Part shown: piece after piece, positions 32,458 to 40,879 of the stretch
Numbering within the stretch: the first letter of the stretch is position 1
Layout of the letters: the number at the start of each line of letters is the position of its first letter
Assembly: GCF_051155795.1 (NCBI RefSeq)
Contig: NZ_DAXETW010000037.1
Span: 34,980 to 98,979, forward strand
Origin: Longibacter sp051155795
Lineage (GTDB): Bacteria; Bacteroidota; Rhodothermia; Rhodothermales; Salinibacteraceae
Direction: 5' to 3'
Length of the DNA: 64,000 nucleotides
Program-made: the position numbers and the translations under genes
The notes under the pieces: model-generated
What the model was told of the DNA's origin: nothing
The model's input: only the letters and a program-made list of their open reading frames with translations
Database searches by the model: none

Positions 32458-34659
32458 ATGGTGAAACGGCTTCGTCGACATGTCTTCACGTTCATCCTGA
32501 TCATGTTCGGGGTGCACGTCACGGGTTCGCCCGTGACGGGGCAAACGGCCTCGGCTGACACGTCGGACTCAAGTCCTCACAGTGAAGCGTCGCTCGCGAG
32601 TACCGCATCCGCCGTCGCACCGGGCCAGAGGTTTACGGTCGCCCTCGATATAGAGATGGAAGAGGGGTGGCACACGTACTGGATCAACCCGGGCGACTCC
32701 GGGGAACCAGTCACGATCGAGTGGTCTCTGCCCGACGGAGTCGAAGCCAGGGCGTTCGAGTGGCCGTATCCGCGTCGCATCGATGCCAGCGTGCTGACGA
32801 GTTACGGGTACGCCGACCGCGTATTGTTACCCACGAGTGTGTCGGCGTCGGGCGATCTGGCCGTCGGCGATTCCATCACGATCCGCGGTGAAGCAAGCTG
32901 GCTGATCTGCGCTGACATTTGCCTGCCCGCATCCGCCACCGTCGAAAGCACCTTTCCTGTGGCGGCTGAACCCGTCGCCGCTTCGCCGGCAGAGGTTCGA
33001 CGCGTTGAACAGGCGCAGGCGCGTGTCCCGACGGTGGCCTCCGACTGGACATTCGAAGCGACGCGGAGCGAGGGAAGCTATGGTCTCGCCTTCACGGTAG
33101 ATGATGGCAAGGTGCCGGACATCTCGTCGGCTCAGTTCTTCCCCGAAGACGGCGATGTACTGGATCACGCGGCTGCGCAGCCCCTGACGCGACAGGAAGA
33201 CGCCTTTCTGATGGCCCTTCAGGAGTCGCCTTACGCGCAGACCCCGGCCGATACGCTCCGCGGTGTGCTCGTGGCGCCGTCCGGTGCGTCGTGGATCCCG
33301 GGAGAGGAGGTCCGCGCCATCCGTGTACATGCTCCTGTCGTCGACGACGGAGCCGGAACCCTCTCGATCCTGGAGGACGGCCTAGCCGCCTCCACCGGAT
33401 CAGGCGGCGGACGAGTGGCCATTGGATGGGCCCTGCTGATGGCGTTCGCGGGCGGACTACTGCTAAACCTCATGCCATGCGTTTTTCCCGTCTTATCGAT
33501 TAAAATCCTCGGGTTTGCCGATTCGTCTGGTGACGACCCGACCGCGATGCGGCGCCATGGCTGGCTGTTCGGTGCGGGTGTGCTGGTCTCCATGTGGGTA
33601 TTGGCTGGCACGCTTCTCGGTCTGCGGGCGGCAGGCAATGAGATCGGCTGGGGGTTTCAACTCCAGTCGCCCGCGTTCGTCGCGCTCATGGCGCTGCTCT
33701 TTGCTGGCATTGGCTATAACCTCCTGGGGGCGTTTGAAGTCGGTACGACGCTCATGAACTGGGGCGGTCGTCTTCAGGGCACAACGCCGGACAGCGGCAA
33801 TCGGAGCGCGTTTATGACCGGTATTCTCGCTACGATCATCGCAACGCCTTGCACGGCGCCCTTCATGGGGGCAGCCCTCGGCGTCGCGCTTGCATCGTCT
33901 GCGCCGGGTGCTGTTGCCATCTTTACGATGCTCGGCGCTGGAATGGCGACACCGTACGTTGGGCTCTCCATGACCCCTCGATTGCTCGACCGGCTGCCGG
34001 AGCCCGGAGCCTGGATGGAGTCGCTGAAACAGTTTTTCGCCTTCCCCATGTTTGCCACGGCCATCTGGCTTCTGTGGGTGTTCGCGCAGCAGACCGGACA
34101 CAACGCTGTCGCGCTGCTGCTCTTCGCCATCCTTCTGCTGGGAGTCGCAAGCTGGATTCTGAATCGCTGGTCTGCAGCGACCCTCTCCCGAACGGCGCGT
34201 GTCGCGACGCGCGCTGTCGTCGCTGCGATCATTGCCGGTGCCGTTACGCTTGCCCTCGTCGGCGCCCAGTACGACCGGGCGCGCTCCGCGAGCACGTCGA
34301 CGCCGAATGGCGACGCGAGGTGGATGAGCTACTCAGCGGAGCGAGTCGACAGCCTCCGATCAACGGGCCGACCGGTCTTCATCGATTTCACCGCGGCCTG
34401 GTGCCTGACGTGTCAGGTCAACAAGCAAACCGTCCTGAGCACACCGGAGGTGACGGAGGCGTTTGAGCAGAGCAACGTCGCGCTCATTCGCGCCGACTGG
34501 ACCAATCGCGACGCGGACATCACGAAGGCCCTCGCCTCCCACGGCCGAAGCGGCGTTCCGGTCTACGTTTACTACGCCGGGCCGAACGCGCGCCCCGAGA
34601 TTCTACCCGAGGTGTTGACGAAAGACATGATCCTCGACCGCCTGAATCGCGGCACCTGA
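32458..34659 (+). CDS. DsbD-type protein-disulfide reductase
   Basis: 733 residues from the ATG at 32458 (an ATG at 32404 is possible), giving a signal peptide that ends near GQTASA. An N-terminal DsbD-like periplasmic domain (EEGWHTYWINPGDSGEPVTI, then ASWLICADICLPAS) is followed by the membrane domain with its paired Cys helices NLMPCVFPVLSIKILGF and TPCTAPFMGAALGVAL. A C-terminal thioredoxin-like domain has FIDFTAAWCLTCQVNKQTV. It passes electrons from cytoplasmic thioredoxin across the inner membrane to periplasmic partners. The next gene, a secreted redoxin, is a likely recipient. Confidence 0.92.
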   Translation: MVKRLRRHVFTFILIMFGVHVTGSPVTGQTASADTSDSSPHSEASLASTASAVAPGQRFTVALDIEMEEGWHTYWINPGDSGEPVTIEWSLPDGVEARAFEWPYPRRIDASVLTSYGYADRVLLPTSVSASGDLAVGDSITIRGEASWLICADICLPASATVESTFPVAAEPVAASPAEVRRVEQAQARVPTVASDWTFEATRSEGSYGLAFTVDDGKVPDISSAQFFPEDGDVLDHAAAQPLTRQEDAFLMALQESPYAQTPADTLRGVLVAPSGASWIPGEEVRAIRVHAPVVDDGAGTLSILEDGLAASTGSGGGRVAIGWALLMAFAGGLLLNLMPCVFPVLSIKILGFADSSGDDPTAMRRHGWLFGAGVLVSMWVLAGTLLGLRAAGNEIGWGFQLQSPAFVALMALLFAGIGYNLLGAFEVGTTLMNWGGRLQGTTPDSGNRSAFMTGILATIIATPCTAPFMGAALGVALASSAPGAVAIFTMLGAGMATPYVGLSMTPRLLDRLPEPGAWMESLKQFFAFPMFATAIWLLWVFAQQTGHNAVALLLFAILLLGVASWILNRWSAATLSRTARVATRAVVAAIIAGAVTLALVGAQYDRARSASTSTPNGDARWMSYSAERVDSLRSTGRPVFIDFTAAWCLTCQVNKQTVLSTPEVTEAFEQSNVALIRADWTNRDADITKALASHGRSGVPVYVYYAGPNARPEILPEVLTKDMILDRLNRGT

Positions 34660-34776
34660 TCGAATCCGGCTGCCACGCGTTCGCTACGCCGGCATGATGC
34701 ATTCTGTCGGACGCGCGGACCGTGTGCCCTCATACCGGTTCTACCTCAACGTATCCAATTCAACCACCGAACGACC

Positions 34777-35403
34777 ATGATGATACGCCGATTCATTACC
34801 TCTGTCTTTGCTGTGCTCCTCATCGGTCTGGCTCCGTCGGGTCTCCTCGCGCAGGAAGCGACCGTGAATCAGCAGGCTCCAAACTTCACCCTGACAGCCG
34901 CTGACGGTGAGACGCACAGTCTTTCTGATTTCCAGGGCAAATATGTCGTCCTCGAATGGCTGAACTACGGTTGCCCGTTCGTGCAGAAGCATTACCAGAG
35001 CGGCAACATGCAACAGTTGCAGAAAACGTACACGGAGAAGGACATCGTCTGGTTGTCGATCGTCTCAAGCGCGGAGGGCAAGCAGGGATACTACCCGCCG
35101 AACGAGATGCTCGAGCAGAAGAAAAAGCACGACGGCGAAATGACCGCGATTCTGATGGACACGTCGGGCAAGGTGGGGCGCGCGTATGGCGCCCGAGTCA
35201 CGCCGCACATGTACGTCATCAACCCGGAGGGCCAGCTGATATACAAGGGCGGCATCGACGATAAGCCGACCACGGATACCGCCGATATCGAAGGAGCAAC
35301 CAATTACGTCCAGCTGGCGCTCGATCAGGCCATGAACGGAGGTGAGGTCGAGGTCCAGACCGCTCGTCCGTACGGGTGCACGGTAAAGTACGCTGCCAAG
35401 TAA
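34777..35403 (+). CDS. Secreted redoxin (AhpC/TSA-thioredoxin-like)
   Basis: 208 residues. A signal peptide (FITSVFAVLLIGLAPSGLLA) is followed by a thioredoxin-like redoxin fold: QAPNFTLTAADGETHSLSDF, LEWLNYGCPFVQKHYQSGNM and GARVTPHMYVINPEGQLIYK. The active-site region has a single Cys (GCPFVQKHY) instead of CxxC, as in a family of bacterial secreted redoxins with a CPFVxKHY motif; a further Cys lies near the C-terminus (YGCTVKY). It follows the DsbD-like gene by 117 bases and ends before a terminator. A periplasmic peroxidase or thiol-repair role is inferred. Confidence 0.87.
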   Translation: MMIRRFITSVFAVLLIGLAPSGLLAQEATVNQQAPNFTLTAADGETHSLSDFQGKYVVLEWLNYGCPFVQKHYQSGNMQQLQKTYTEKDIVWLSIVSSAEGKQGYYPPNEMLEQKKKHDGEMTAILMDTSGKVGRAYGARVTPHMYVINPEGQLIYKGGIDDKPTTDTADIEGATNYVQLALDQAMNGGEVEVQTARPYGCTVKYAAK

Positions 35404-35429
35404 GGGCCTTGAGGATTGCGTATACAGAG

Positions 35430-35468
35430 AGCCGGCCTGTCGACTTCCATCGACGGGCCGGCTTTTTT
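35430..35468 (+). terminator. Terminator after the redoxin gene
   Basis: AGCCGGCC-TGTCGA / TCGACG-GGCCGGCT hairpin followed by TTTTTT, 27 bases after the stop. Confidence 0.9.
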
Positions 35469-35528
35469 GATGAAGGTCCCGAACGGGGCAGGCAGCGGTT
35501 GACGTCACCTGAACTGCGCCAGAGTGCA

Positions 35529-36437
35529 TCACGCACGGTATGTTTGGCGGAGGAGGGAGGCGCGGGGTAGCTGGATCGTTGGCGCCGGGGCGGAAGAAGC
35601 GTTCCCCGATGCGCTGTTGGTGCAAGCGTCCTTGTGGGATGGCGAAGCCTCTCCCTCCCCCCACGATTCGAGTGACGGATCTGCGTGAACCACGTCGAAC
35701 ATAGAAGCATCACGGTCGGTGTCGTCGCTGGTGACGGCGTCCGAGGTGCGTGATCCCGCGTCACCGGATTCTGCGCCGTGAAGGTCCGGCCCGGCGTCAT
35801 CGAGGGCTCCGTCTTCGCCGAGACGGGACAAGATATCCAGAACGAATGCCGGCAATGTTGTTTGATCGGAGTCGCCGGCACCCTGACGCGTCGCATCTTC
35901 GACGGTAGCATTCTGCCGGTCACCACTCTCGATCAGAGCACCGCCAACCTCGGGCGGTGGGTCGAAACGTTCACCATCCCCTTGCTGGGATGCATGTCGT
36001 CGTGGATCGGCGGCTTCCTGGGCCGCACGAACGGCGCGGTGCAGCTGACGCATGGCGGTCGCCGGTGACATGGAGTTCGCGCTGTCAGACGGGCGGGCTT
36101 CCGGCTCCTTCGTGTGACCCCGCGTGCTACGGGGAGAGGGTGTGGCGACGGGCGCTTCTTCGGAGCTCGCGCCATCCCCGCCTTCCATCTGGAGATACGC
36201 CTGCCGTAAAAGGTCGCGCGCCAGGTCCTCGAGGTCTCCGTCCCTTCCCGCGAGGACCGAACGCAGGGTGTCGACGATGTGTGCGTCCATCATGATCTCA
36301 AGACGAACCTGGCTATCGGTGCTACTTCGGTCGGGTGACACGGCGCCCTCGTTTACAAGCGTCTCACCCGCCGGGTCGTCCATCTTCGACGTCGAGGGAG
36401 ATGGGCTACTCGTCGATGATGCGCGAGGCTGAATCAC
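35529..36437 (-). CDS. Acidic low-complexity protein, possible DNA-binding N-terminal helix pair
   Basis: 302 residues, not recognised. Most of it is Asp/Ser/Ala/Pro-rich and probably disordered. The only structured-looking part is near residues 44-86 (VRLEIMMDAHIVDTLRSVLA, then LARDLLRQAYLQME), a strand-helix-helix pattern like a ribbon-helix-helix or Arc-type domain. The reverse strand also has open frames, so coding is moderately rather than strongly supported. Convergent with the redoxin gene. Confidence 0.5.
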   Translation of the reverse strand: MIQPRASSTSSPSPSTSKMDDPAGETLVNEGAVSPDRSSTDSQVRLEIMMDAHIVDTLRSVLAGRDGDLEDLARDLLRQAYLQMEGGDGASSEEAPVATPSPRSTRGHTKEPEARPSDSANSMSPATAMRQLHRAVRAAQEAADPRRHASQQGDGERFDPPPEVGGALIESGDRQNATVEDATRQGAGDSDQTTLPAFVLDILSRLGEDGALDDAGPDLHGAESGDAGSRTSDAVTSDDTDRDASMFDVVHADPSLESWGEGEASPSHKDACTNSASGNASSAPAPTIQLPRASLLRQTYRA

Positions 36438-37185
36438 GATTCTAAGGGGGTCAATTCGGCAACGGACGAGGGAACGGCTTCATCTGTATCGGTCCGGACC
36501 GATACGTCTCTTCGTTCAGGTCTTGTTAAGGCAATAACCCGTCCAGTCTTAAACGAATCCACACACCTGCTCATCGTGTCGCCCTGTCCCGGCCTGAGTG
36601 CCGCTTTTACGTCCGCCGTCGGACTCCGGGACGACCATACCGAACCTATACATCGGTCTGACATCTGAAATGAGGCGTAAATCAAACACTGAGGTGTAAA
36701 CTCGTAACCGGTAAAAATCACAAGATGACAATCTGCGGTGCTGCGTACATTGTCGTATACAGCATGTATATCACATCCTAAAAGTAATATAATCGAATAT
36801 GCAGGGTAATGACATGGATTGCGTTCCTCGTAAGGACAACGCGTATTGATTTGCATGCTGCAGAAAAGTCAATCAATTCCGCGCGATTGTTGGCGGATGA
36901 ATGGCTGCCTCACCTCTGCCGGTATCGACGTAGTCCACGCCTGAGGCTCTGCATCGAGTGCGCACCCTCTGGAGCCACTGGGCCTGACACGTGGCTTTTC
37001 CCCGACTGGATCGAGTACGATACCATACGTCAGATGCGCTCGCCGACACGTGGAATACATCCTTGGTCAGGTCCGGCACGGCGTTCTTTCCCGGCAACTT
37101 CACACCGGGCGTACCTTCATTCGGGTCTCGAGCGTGTATGGTTGGTACCACCTGTATCATTCGATTTGCACCATCCAGCCCGCTT
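36438..37185. other. AT-richer divergent spacer before mazG
   Basis: 748 bases between the acidic-protein gene and mazG. Bases about 36640-36830 are clearly richer in A and T than the rest of the window and hold a palindrome. No frame here has a domain; the mazG frame extends upstream but without homologous sequence. Probably a promoter region, possibly an insertion scar. Confidence 0.5.
36756..36770. promoter_or_regulatory. Perfect palindrome, possible operator
   Basis: TATACA-GCA-TGTATA, 6-bp arms around 3 bases, inside the AT-rich spacer and followed by TAATATAATCG. A regulator-binding site is possible; no regulator gene is adjacent. Confidence 0.35.
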
Positions 37186-38052
37186 ATGAGCTCCTCGTCC
37201 AACGACCGTTCGGCCCCGGCGTTTGACCCCTCAGAGAAGATCTACGAGGATGAATTTGCCGAATCTGAAGAGCGCCTCGAAACCTATGCAGACTTTGCTG
37301 CCATTGTGAAGCAACTTCGCCGCGACTGCCCCTGGGATCGCGAGCAAACGCACGAATCAGTGAAGCACCTCCTGATCGAGGAGGCCTATGAAGTTGTGGA
37401 TGCGATCGACTCCGGTGATCCGGAGGAGTTAAAGAAGGAACTCGGTGACGTTTTCCTGCACGTCCTCTTTCACAGTCGCATCTCGGAAGAGAAGGGCGGG
37501 TTTACGATTCAGGATGTGATTGCGGCGGAAATAGAGAAGCTCGTGCGACGGCACCCTCATGTGTTCGGAGACGCCACCGTCGGCGATTCCGAAGAGGTCC
37601 TATCGACGTGGGAAGAGATTAAGCAAAGGGAGCGAGAGGACGGGGAGGAGACGACCGCGTCCGTGCTGGACGGTGTCCCGCGATACCTGCCCGCGCTGCT
37701 TCAGGCACTGCGCATGCAGGAGAAGGCGGCGGGCGTCGGATTCGACTTCCAGAATCCGGATGATGCCTGGTCGAAAGTGGAGGAGGAGATCGATGAATTC
37801 AGACAGGCCGTCGACGAAGGCACCGAGGATGAACGCGCCGACGAGTTCGGGGATGTTCTGTTTGCTCTGGTCAATTACGCCCGATATGCGGACGTCAATC
37901 CAGAGACGGCACTGCGAGGGACAAACGATAAGTTCGCGCAACGGGTGCGCTTCATCGAGGAGGCCCTGCGAGAGTCAGGGCAAACGCTGGACGAGGTGAC
38001 GCTGAGCGAAGCCGATGCGCTCTGGGAGAAAGCGAAGCAGCACGAGGAATAG
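37186..38052 (+). CDS. mazG: Nucleoside triphosphate pyrophosphohydrolase
   Basis: 288 residues from the ATG at 37186; the upstream in-frame extension has no homology. Two MazG units are seen. The first has IVKQLRRDCPWDREQTHESV then LIEEAYEVVDAIDSGDPEEL and KKELGDVFLHVLFHS; its EExxE and ExxD motifs bind magnesium. The second has KVEEEIDEFRQAVDEG and RADEFGDVLFALVNYAR. The enzyme hydrolyses NTPs to NMP and pyrophosphate, clearing non-canonical or excess nucleotides. It stands alone, 156 bases ahead of the polyketide synthase gene. Confidence 0.95.
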   Translation: MSSSSNDRSAPAFDPSEKIYEDEFAESEERLETYADFAAIVKQLRRDCPWDREQTHESVKHLLIEEAYEVVDAIDSGDPEELKKELGDVFLHVLFHSRISEEKGGFTIQDVIAAEIEKLVRRHPHVFGDATVGDSEEVLSTWEEIKQREREDGEETTASVLDGVPRYLPALLQALRMQEKAAGVGFDFQNPDDAWSKVEEEIDEFRQAVDEGTEDERADEFGDVLFALVNYARYADVNPETALRGTNDKFAQRVRFIEEALRESGQTLDEVTLSEADALWEKAKQHEE

Positions 38053-38208
38053 CCGTTCGGAGGGATCGCGGCTACGCCGAGTGAGCCGCCGATTTTGCGA
38101 CTCCGGTACGAGGGAGGGAGAACCACAGGTCCGGCGATGAGTGCATGGATCGACCCGACGGCACGCCGGGAAGGCCGCCCATTCATTTCGACTCCTTAAC
38201 GCACCAAG

Positions 38209-39348
38209 ATGGCTCTTACGACGATTGATGCGATTGCTACGGGACATCCGCCGCTTCGCAAACCGCAGTCCGATGCTGCCGCGATGATGGAGCAACTCGA
38301 CGGGCTGTCGGCGCCGCTGCGGAATCGGCTCTCCACCGTCTACGAGCGGTCGGCCATCGAGTATCGGCATACGTGCGTCAACGACTGGGGTGCATCGTCT
38401 CCCGACGAGTTCGAGTTCTTTCCCCAAAACTGGGCGCTTGAACCGGCTCCGTCTACTGAAAAACGGAATGACTGGTACCGCCGCGCCGTGCTACCGATGG
38501 CGGAGGACGTGGGTCGGCGCGCAATCAAGGCGTCCGATACCTCGCCTGACGACATCACCCACATCATCGCCGTAAGCTGCACGGGTTTCTTTGCACCCGG
38601 CTTTGACGTCGCCCTGGTCAAGCGACTCGGTCTTCCCGCCAGCACGCAGCGCACGTTCATTGGCTTCATGGGATGCTACGCGGCCTTCAATGCGCTGCGA
38701 ACGGCCCATGCATTTTGTCAGAGCACACCGGACGCCCGCGTCCTTATCGTCTGCGCAGAGCTTTGCACGCTCCACTTTCAGATCGAAGACACGCTGGAGT
38801 CGGTCGTCGTGAACTCGTTGTTCTCCGACGGCGCCGCCGGGGTCGTGGTCTCTGCTCGAGACGAGGAAGAAGCTACCGGTCGCCTCACGTACGTCGACAA
38901 CGCCTGTCTGCTGGATGACGATTCGCTCGAGGACATGACGTGGGATATCGGGGATACGGGCTTTCAGATGGGCCTTTCATCCCGTGTACCCGGTGTGATC
39001 GCTGAGCACCTTCCATCCTACGTTGGCGACCTGCTCGGCCGGCACGACCTGTCGCGTGAGGACGTCGACTTCTGGGCCATTCACCCGGGTGGGCGTGCCA
39101 TCGTGGAAAAGGCGAAGGAGGTGCTCGCTCTTGAGGAAAACGACGTGGCTGACAGTCTGGCCATCCTCCGACAACACGGCAACATGAGTTCACCGACGAT
39201 TCTGTTCGTCTTAAAACGCATCATGGACCATCGTGCGGGGCGTACGGGCGGGGACGGCGCTGCCAATGCAGGCGCCGGCGATGTAGGTCTGGCCATGGCC
39301 TTCGGCCCCGGCCTCACGATCGAAGGTGCCGTCTTCAGATGGCTGTAA
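38209..39348 (+). CDS. Type III polyketide synthase (chalcone/stilbene-synthase-like)
   Basis: 379 residues, complete. The catalytic triad is in place: Cys156 in FIGFMGCYAAFNAL, His292 in FWAIHPGGRAIVEKA, and Asn325 in LRQHGNMSSPTILFVL. The enzyme would condense malonyl-CoA onto an acyl-CoA starter to make alkylresorcinols, alkylpyrones or related phenolics in the cytoplasm. No methyltransferase or oxidase follows directly, as it often does; a candidate methyltransferase lies at 48168-48848. Downstream begins a repeat-like spacer. Starter unit not predictable here. Confidence 0.93.
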   Translation: MALTTIDAIATGHPPLRKPQSDAAAMMEQLDGLSAPLRNRLSTVYERSAIEYRHTCVNDWGASSPDEFEFFPQNWALEPAPSTEKRNDWYRRAVLPMAEDVGRRAIKASDTSPDDITHIIAVSCTGFFAPGFDVALVKRLGLPASTQRTFIGFMGCYAAFNALRTAHAFCQSTPDARVLIVCAELCTLHFQIEDTLESVVVNSLFSDGAAGVVVSARDEEEATGRLTYVDNACLLDDDSLEDMTWDIGDTGFQMGLSSRVPGVIAEHLPSYVGDLLGRHDLSREDVDFWAIHPGGRAIVEKAKEVLALEENDVADSLAILRQHGNMSSPTILFVLKRIMDHRAGRTGGDGAANAGAGDVGLAMAFGPGLTIEGAVFRWL

Positions 39349-39495
39349 GCGTTGGGACGTTGGAGCGTTGGGACGTCCGACAAACGACATGACATAAGCG
39401 CCTGCCTATGCGTAAATGCCCAGTGGCAAACTCACCCGTTCGGGGCCCGAGACATTCGCACCTCGCCATTCGCCCTGCGCCCTTCGTCCTTCCCC
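39349..39495. repeat. Degenerate short-word repeat tract
   Basis: At 39349-39380 the word GCGTTGGGACGT recurs with small changes (GCGTTGGGACGTTGGA, GCGTTGGGACGTCC), and 39456-39495 has repeated ATTCGCCCT-like words. Lies between convergent genes. Confidence 0.6.
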
Positions 39496-40836
39496 CTATT
39501 CACTTACCCCGGGCGTTCGATTCAGAAATTCGTCGTAGAGCTTCGTGTGACGGCTTTGAATCGGGATCTGATAACCCTGAATGAAGAGGTGGTGGACCGT
39601 CGTCTTCGTTTCGAACGGGTCGCCGTCCGTCACGAACAAATTGGCCTGTTTGCCAACCTCAATGGATCCGAGGCGGTCGTCCACGCCGAAGATTCGCGCG
39701 GGTTCGATGGTAACCGCTCGTAGCGCGTTTTCCCGCGTCATGCCGTAGGCTGCGGCAAAGCCCGCGTGGAAGGGGAGATTCCGGACGTTTTCAGCGTCAC
39801 CGGTTCGTAGCGCCACCTGAACGCCGGCGTCCTGGAGCAGGGCGGCATTTCGGTAGGGTTTGTCGTACCGATCCGAGTCGCGAGTGGGAACGGAGAGGAC
39901 CGGGCCCGCGAGCACGGGCACGTTGGCGTCGGCAATGGCGCCCGCCACACGCCACCCCTCCGCGGCCCCGCTGAGGACCATCCGGTCGATCACGTCCCGC
40001 TCGGCCGCCCATTCCAGTGCGGAGCGTATATCTGCGGCCTTATTGGCTCGCACGAGGAGCGGCATGTCTCCGCGCACTACCGGAGCGAGGGCCTGCATCG
40101 CCGGGACGTACTCAACATCCTCAAGTTCGCGGCCTTCGGCCTGTCGGGCCGAGTCGATCCGCGTGTAGAGCGCGGCCTCGTCCCACATCTCGTTTAGCTT
40201 CTCCATCGCTTTGTCGGCGGCTTTCTCGATCTCCTCCGTGGAGCGGCGATCCCAGCGTCCCTGACGTCCCGTCGAAGGAAATTCGAGCACGACGAGTTCA
40301 ACGCCACCCTGATGCATCTGAGTTGGCGTGTAGCCGTGCAGGTCGATCAGGGCCGCCGTTCCCGGGAAGAGGCCCCCGGTCGGCGCGGTAATGACCGTCG
40401 TGACACCGCTGACGCGGGTAACGGGGATGGTGACGGAGTTCGGGTTCACGGCCGTGAGCGCCCGCATCTCCGGCGTTAGATCGCCGATCTCGGAGAAGTC
40501 GCGCGTTTCATCAAGCGAACCTACCTCGACGAGACCGAGACGCGTGCCGCTGTCGAACAGGCCCGGGTAGACCGTCAAGCCGGATGCGTCGATCACCTCG
40601 GCATCTGCCGGGACATCGACGGAGGGTCCAACGCCGGCAATGGTGTCGGCGCGGATCAGAAGGGTGCCGTTATCGATCGGTTCGCTGGTGACCGGGACGA
40701 TCCGCGCGTTGGTAAGCGCGAATGTGCCCTGACGGCCGGGAGCCTTTTGCCCGTGCGCGAGCCGGCTCGCCGGATCGACAACCAAAACGGCGATGAGGAG
40801 GATCAGAAAAGATCGAATGTACATCGAGAAAACCAT
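39496..40836 (-). CDS. Secreted amidohydrolase-family protein lacking the HxH motif
   Basis: 446 residues from the ATG at 40836 (an ATG at 40824 also fits), with signal peptide SFLILLIAVLVVDPASRLAHG. It follows the amidohydrolase plan: NARIVPVTSEPIDNGTLLIR, the site-entry strand YPGLFDSGTRLGLVEVGSLD, and the closing segments AVTIEPARIFGVDDRLGSIE then VGKQANLFVTDGDPFETKTT. Where active members have DxHxH, this protein has DSGTR, so the usual binuclear metal site is absent. Related Bacteroidota proteins share the same substitution. It is 43 bases downstream of the next amidohydrolase gene in the same direction. Confidence 0.88.
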   Translation of the reverse strand: MVFSMYIRSFLILLIAVLVVDPASRLAHGQKAPGRQGTFALTNARIVPVTSEPIDNGTLLIRADTIAGVGPSVDVPADAEVIDASGLTVYPGLFDSGTRLGLVEVGSLDETRDFSEIGDLTPEMRALTAVNPNSVTIPVTRVSGVTTVITAPTGGLFPGTAALIDLHGYTPTQMHQGGVELVVLEFPSTGRQGRWDRRSTEEIEKAADKAMEKLNEMWDEAALYTRIDSARQAEGRELEDVEYVPAMQALAPVVRGDMPLLVRANKAADIRSALEWAAERDVIDRMVLSGAAEGWRVAGAIADANVPVLAGPVLSVPTRDSDRYDKPYRNAALLQDAGVQVALRTGDAENVRNLPFHAGFAAAYGMTRENALRAVTIEPARIFGVDDRLGSIEVGKQANLFVTDGDPFETKTTVHHLFIQGYQIPIQSRHTKLYDEFLNRTPGVSE

Positions 40837-40879
40837 CAGGTCGGGCGACGGGCGGCGAGAAGGAGGGAGGGAGCGGAGG

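Noticed and set aside
36809..37189. 126-codon frame before mazG
   Set aside because: No domain, overlaps the AT-rich spacer and out of frame with mazG.
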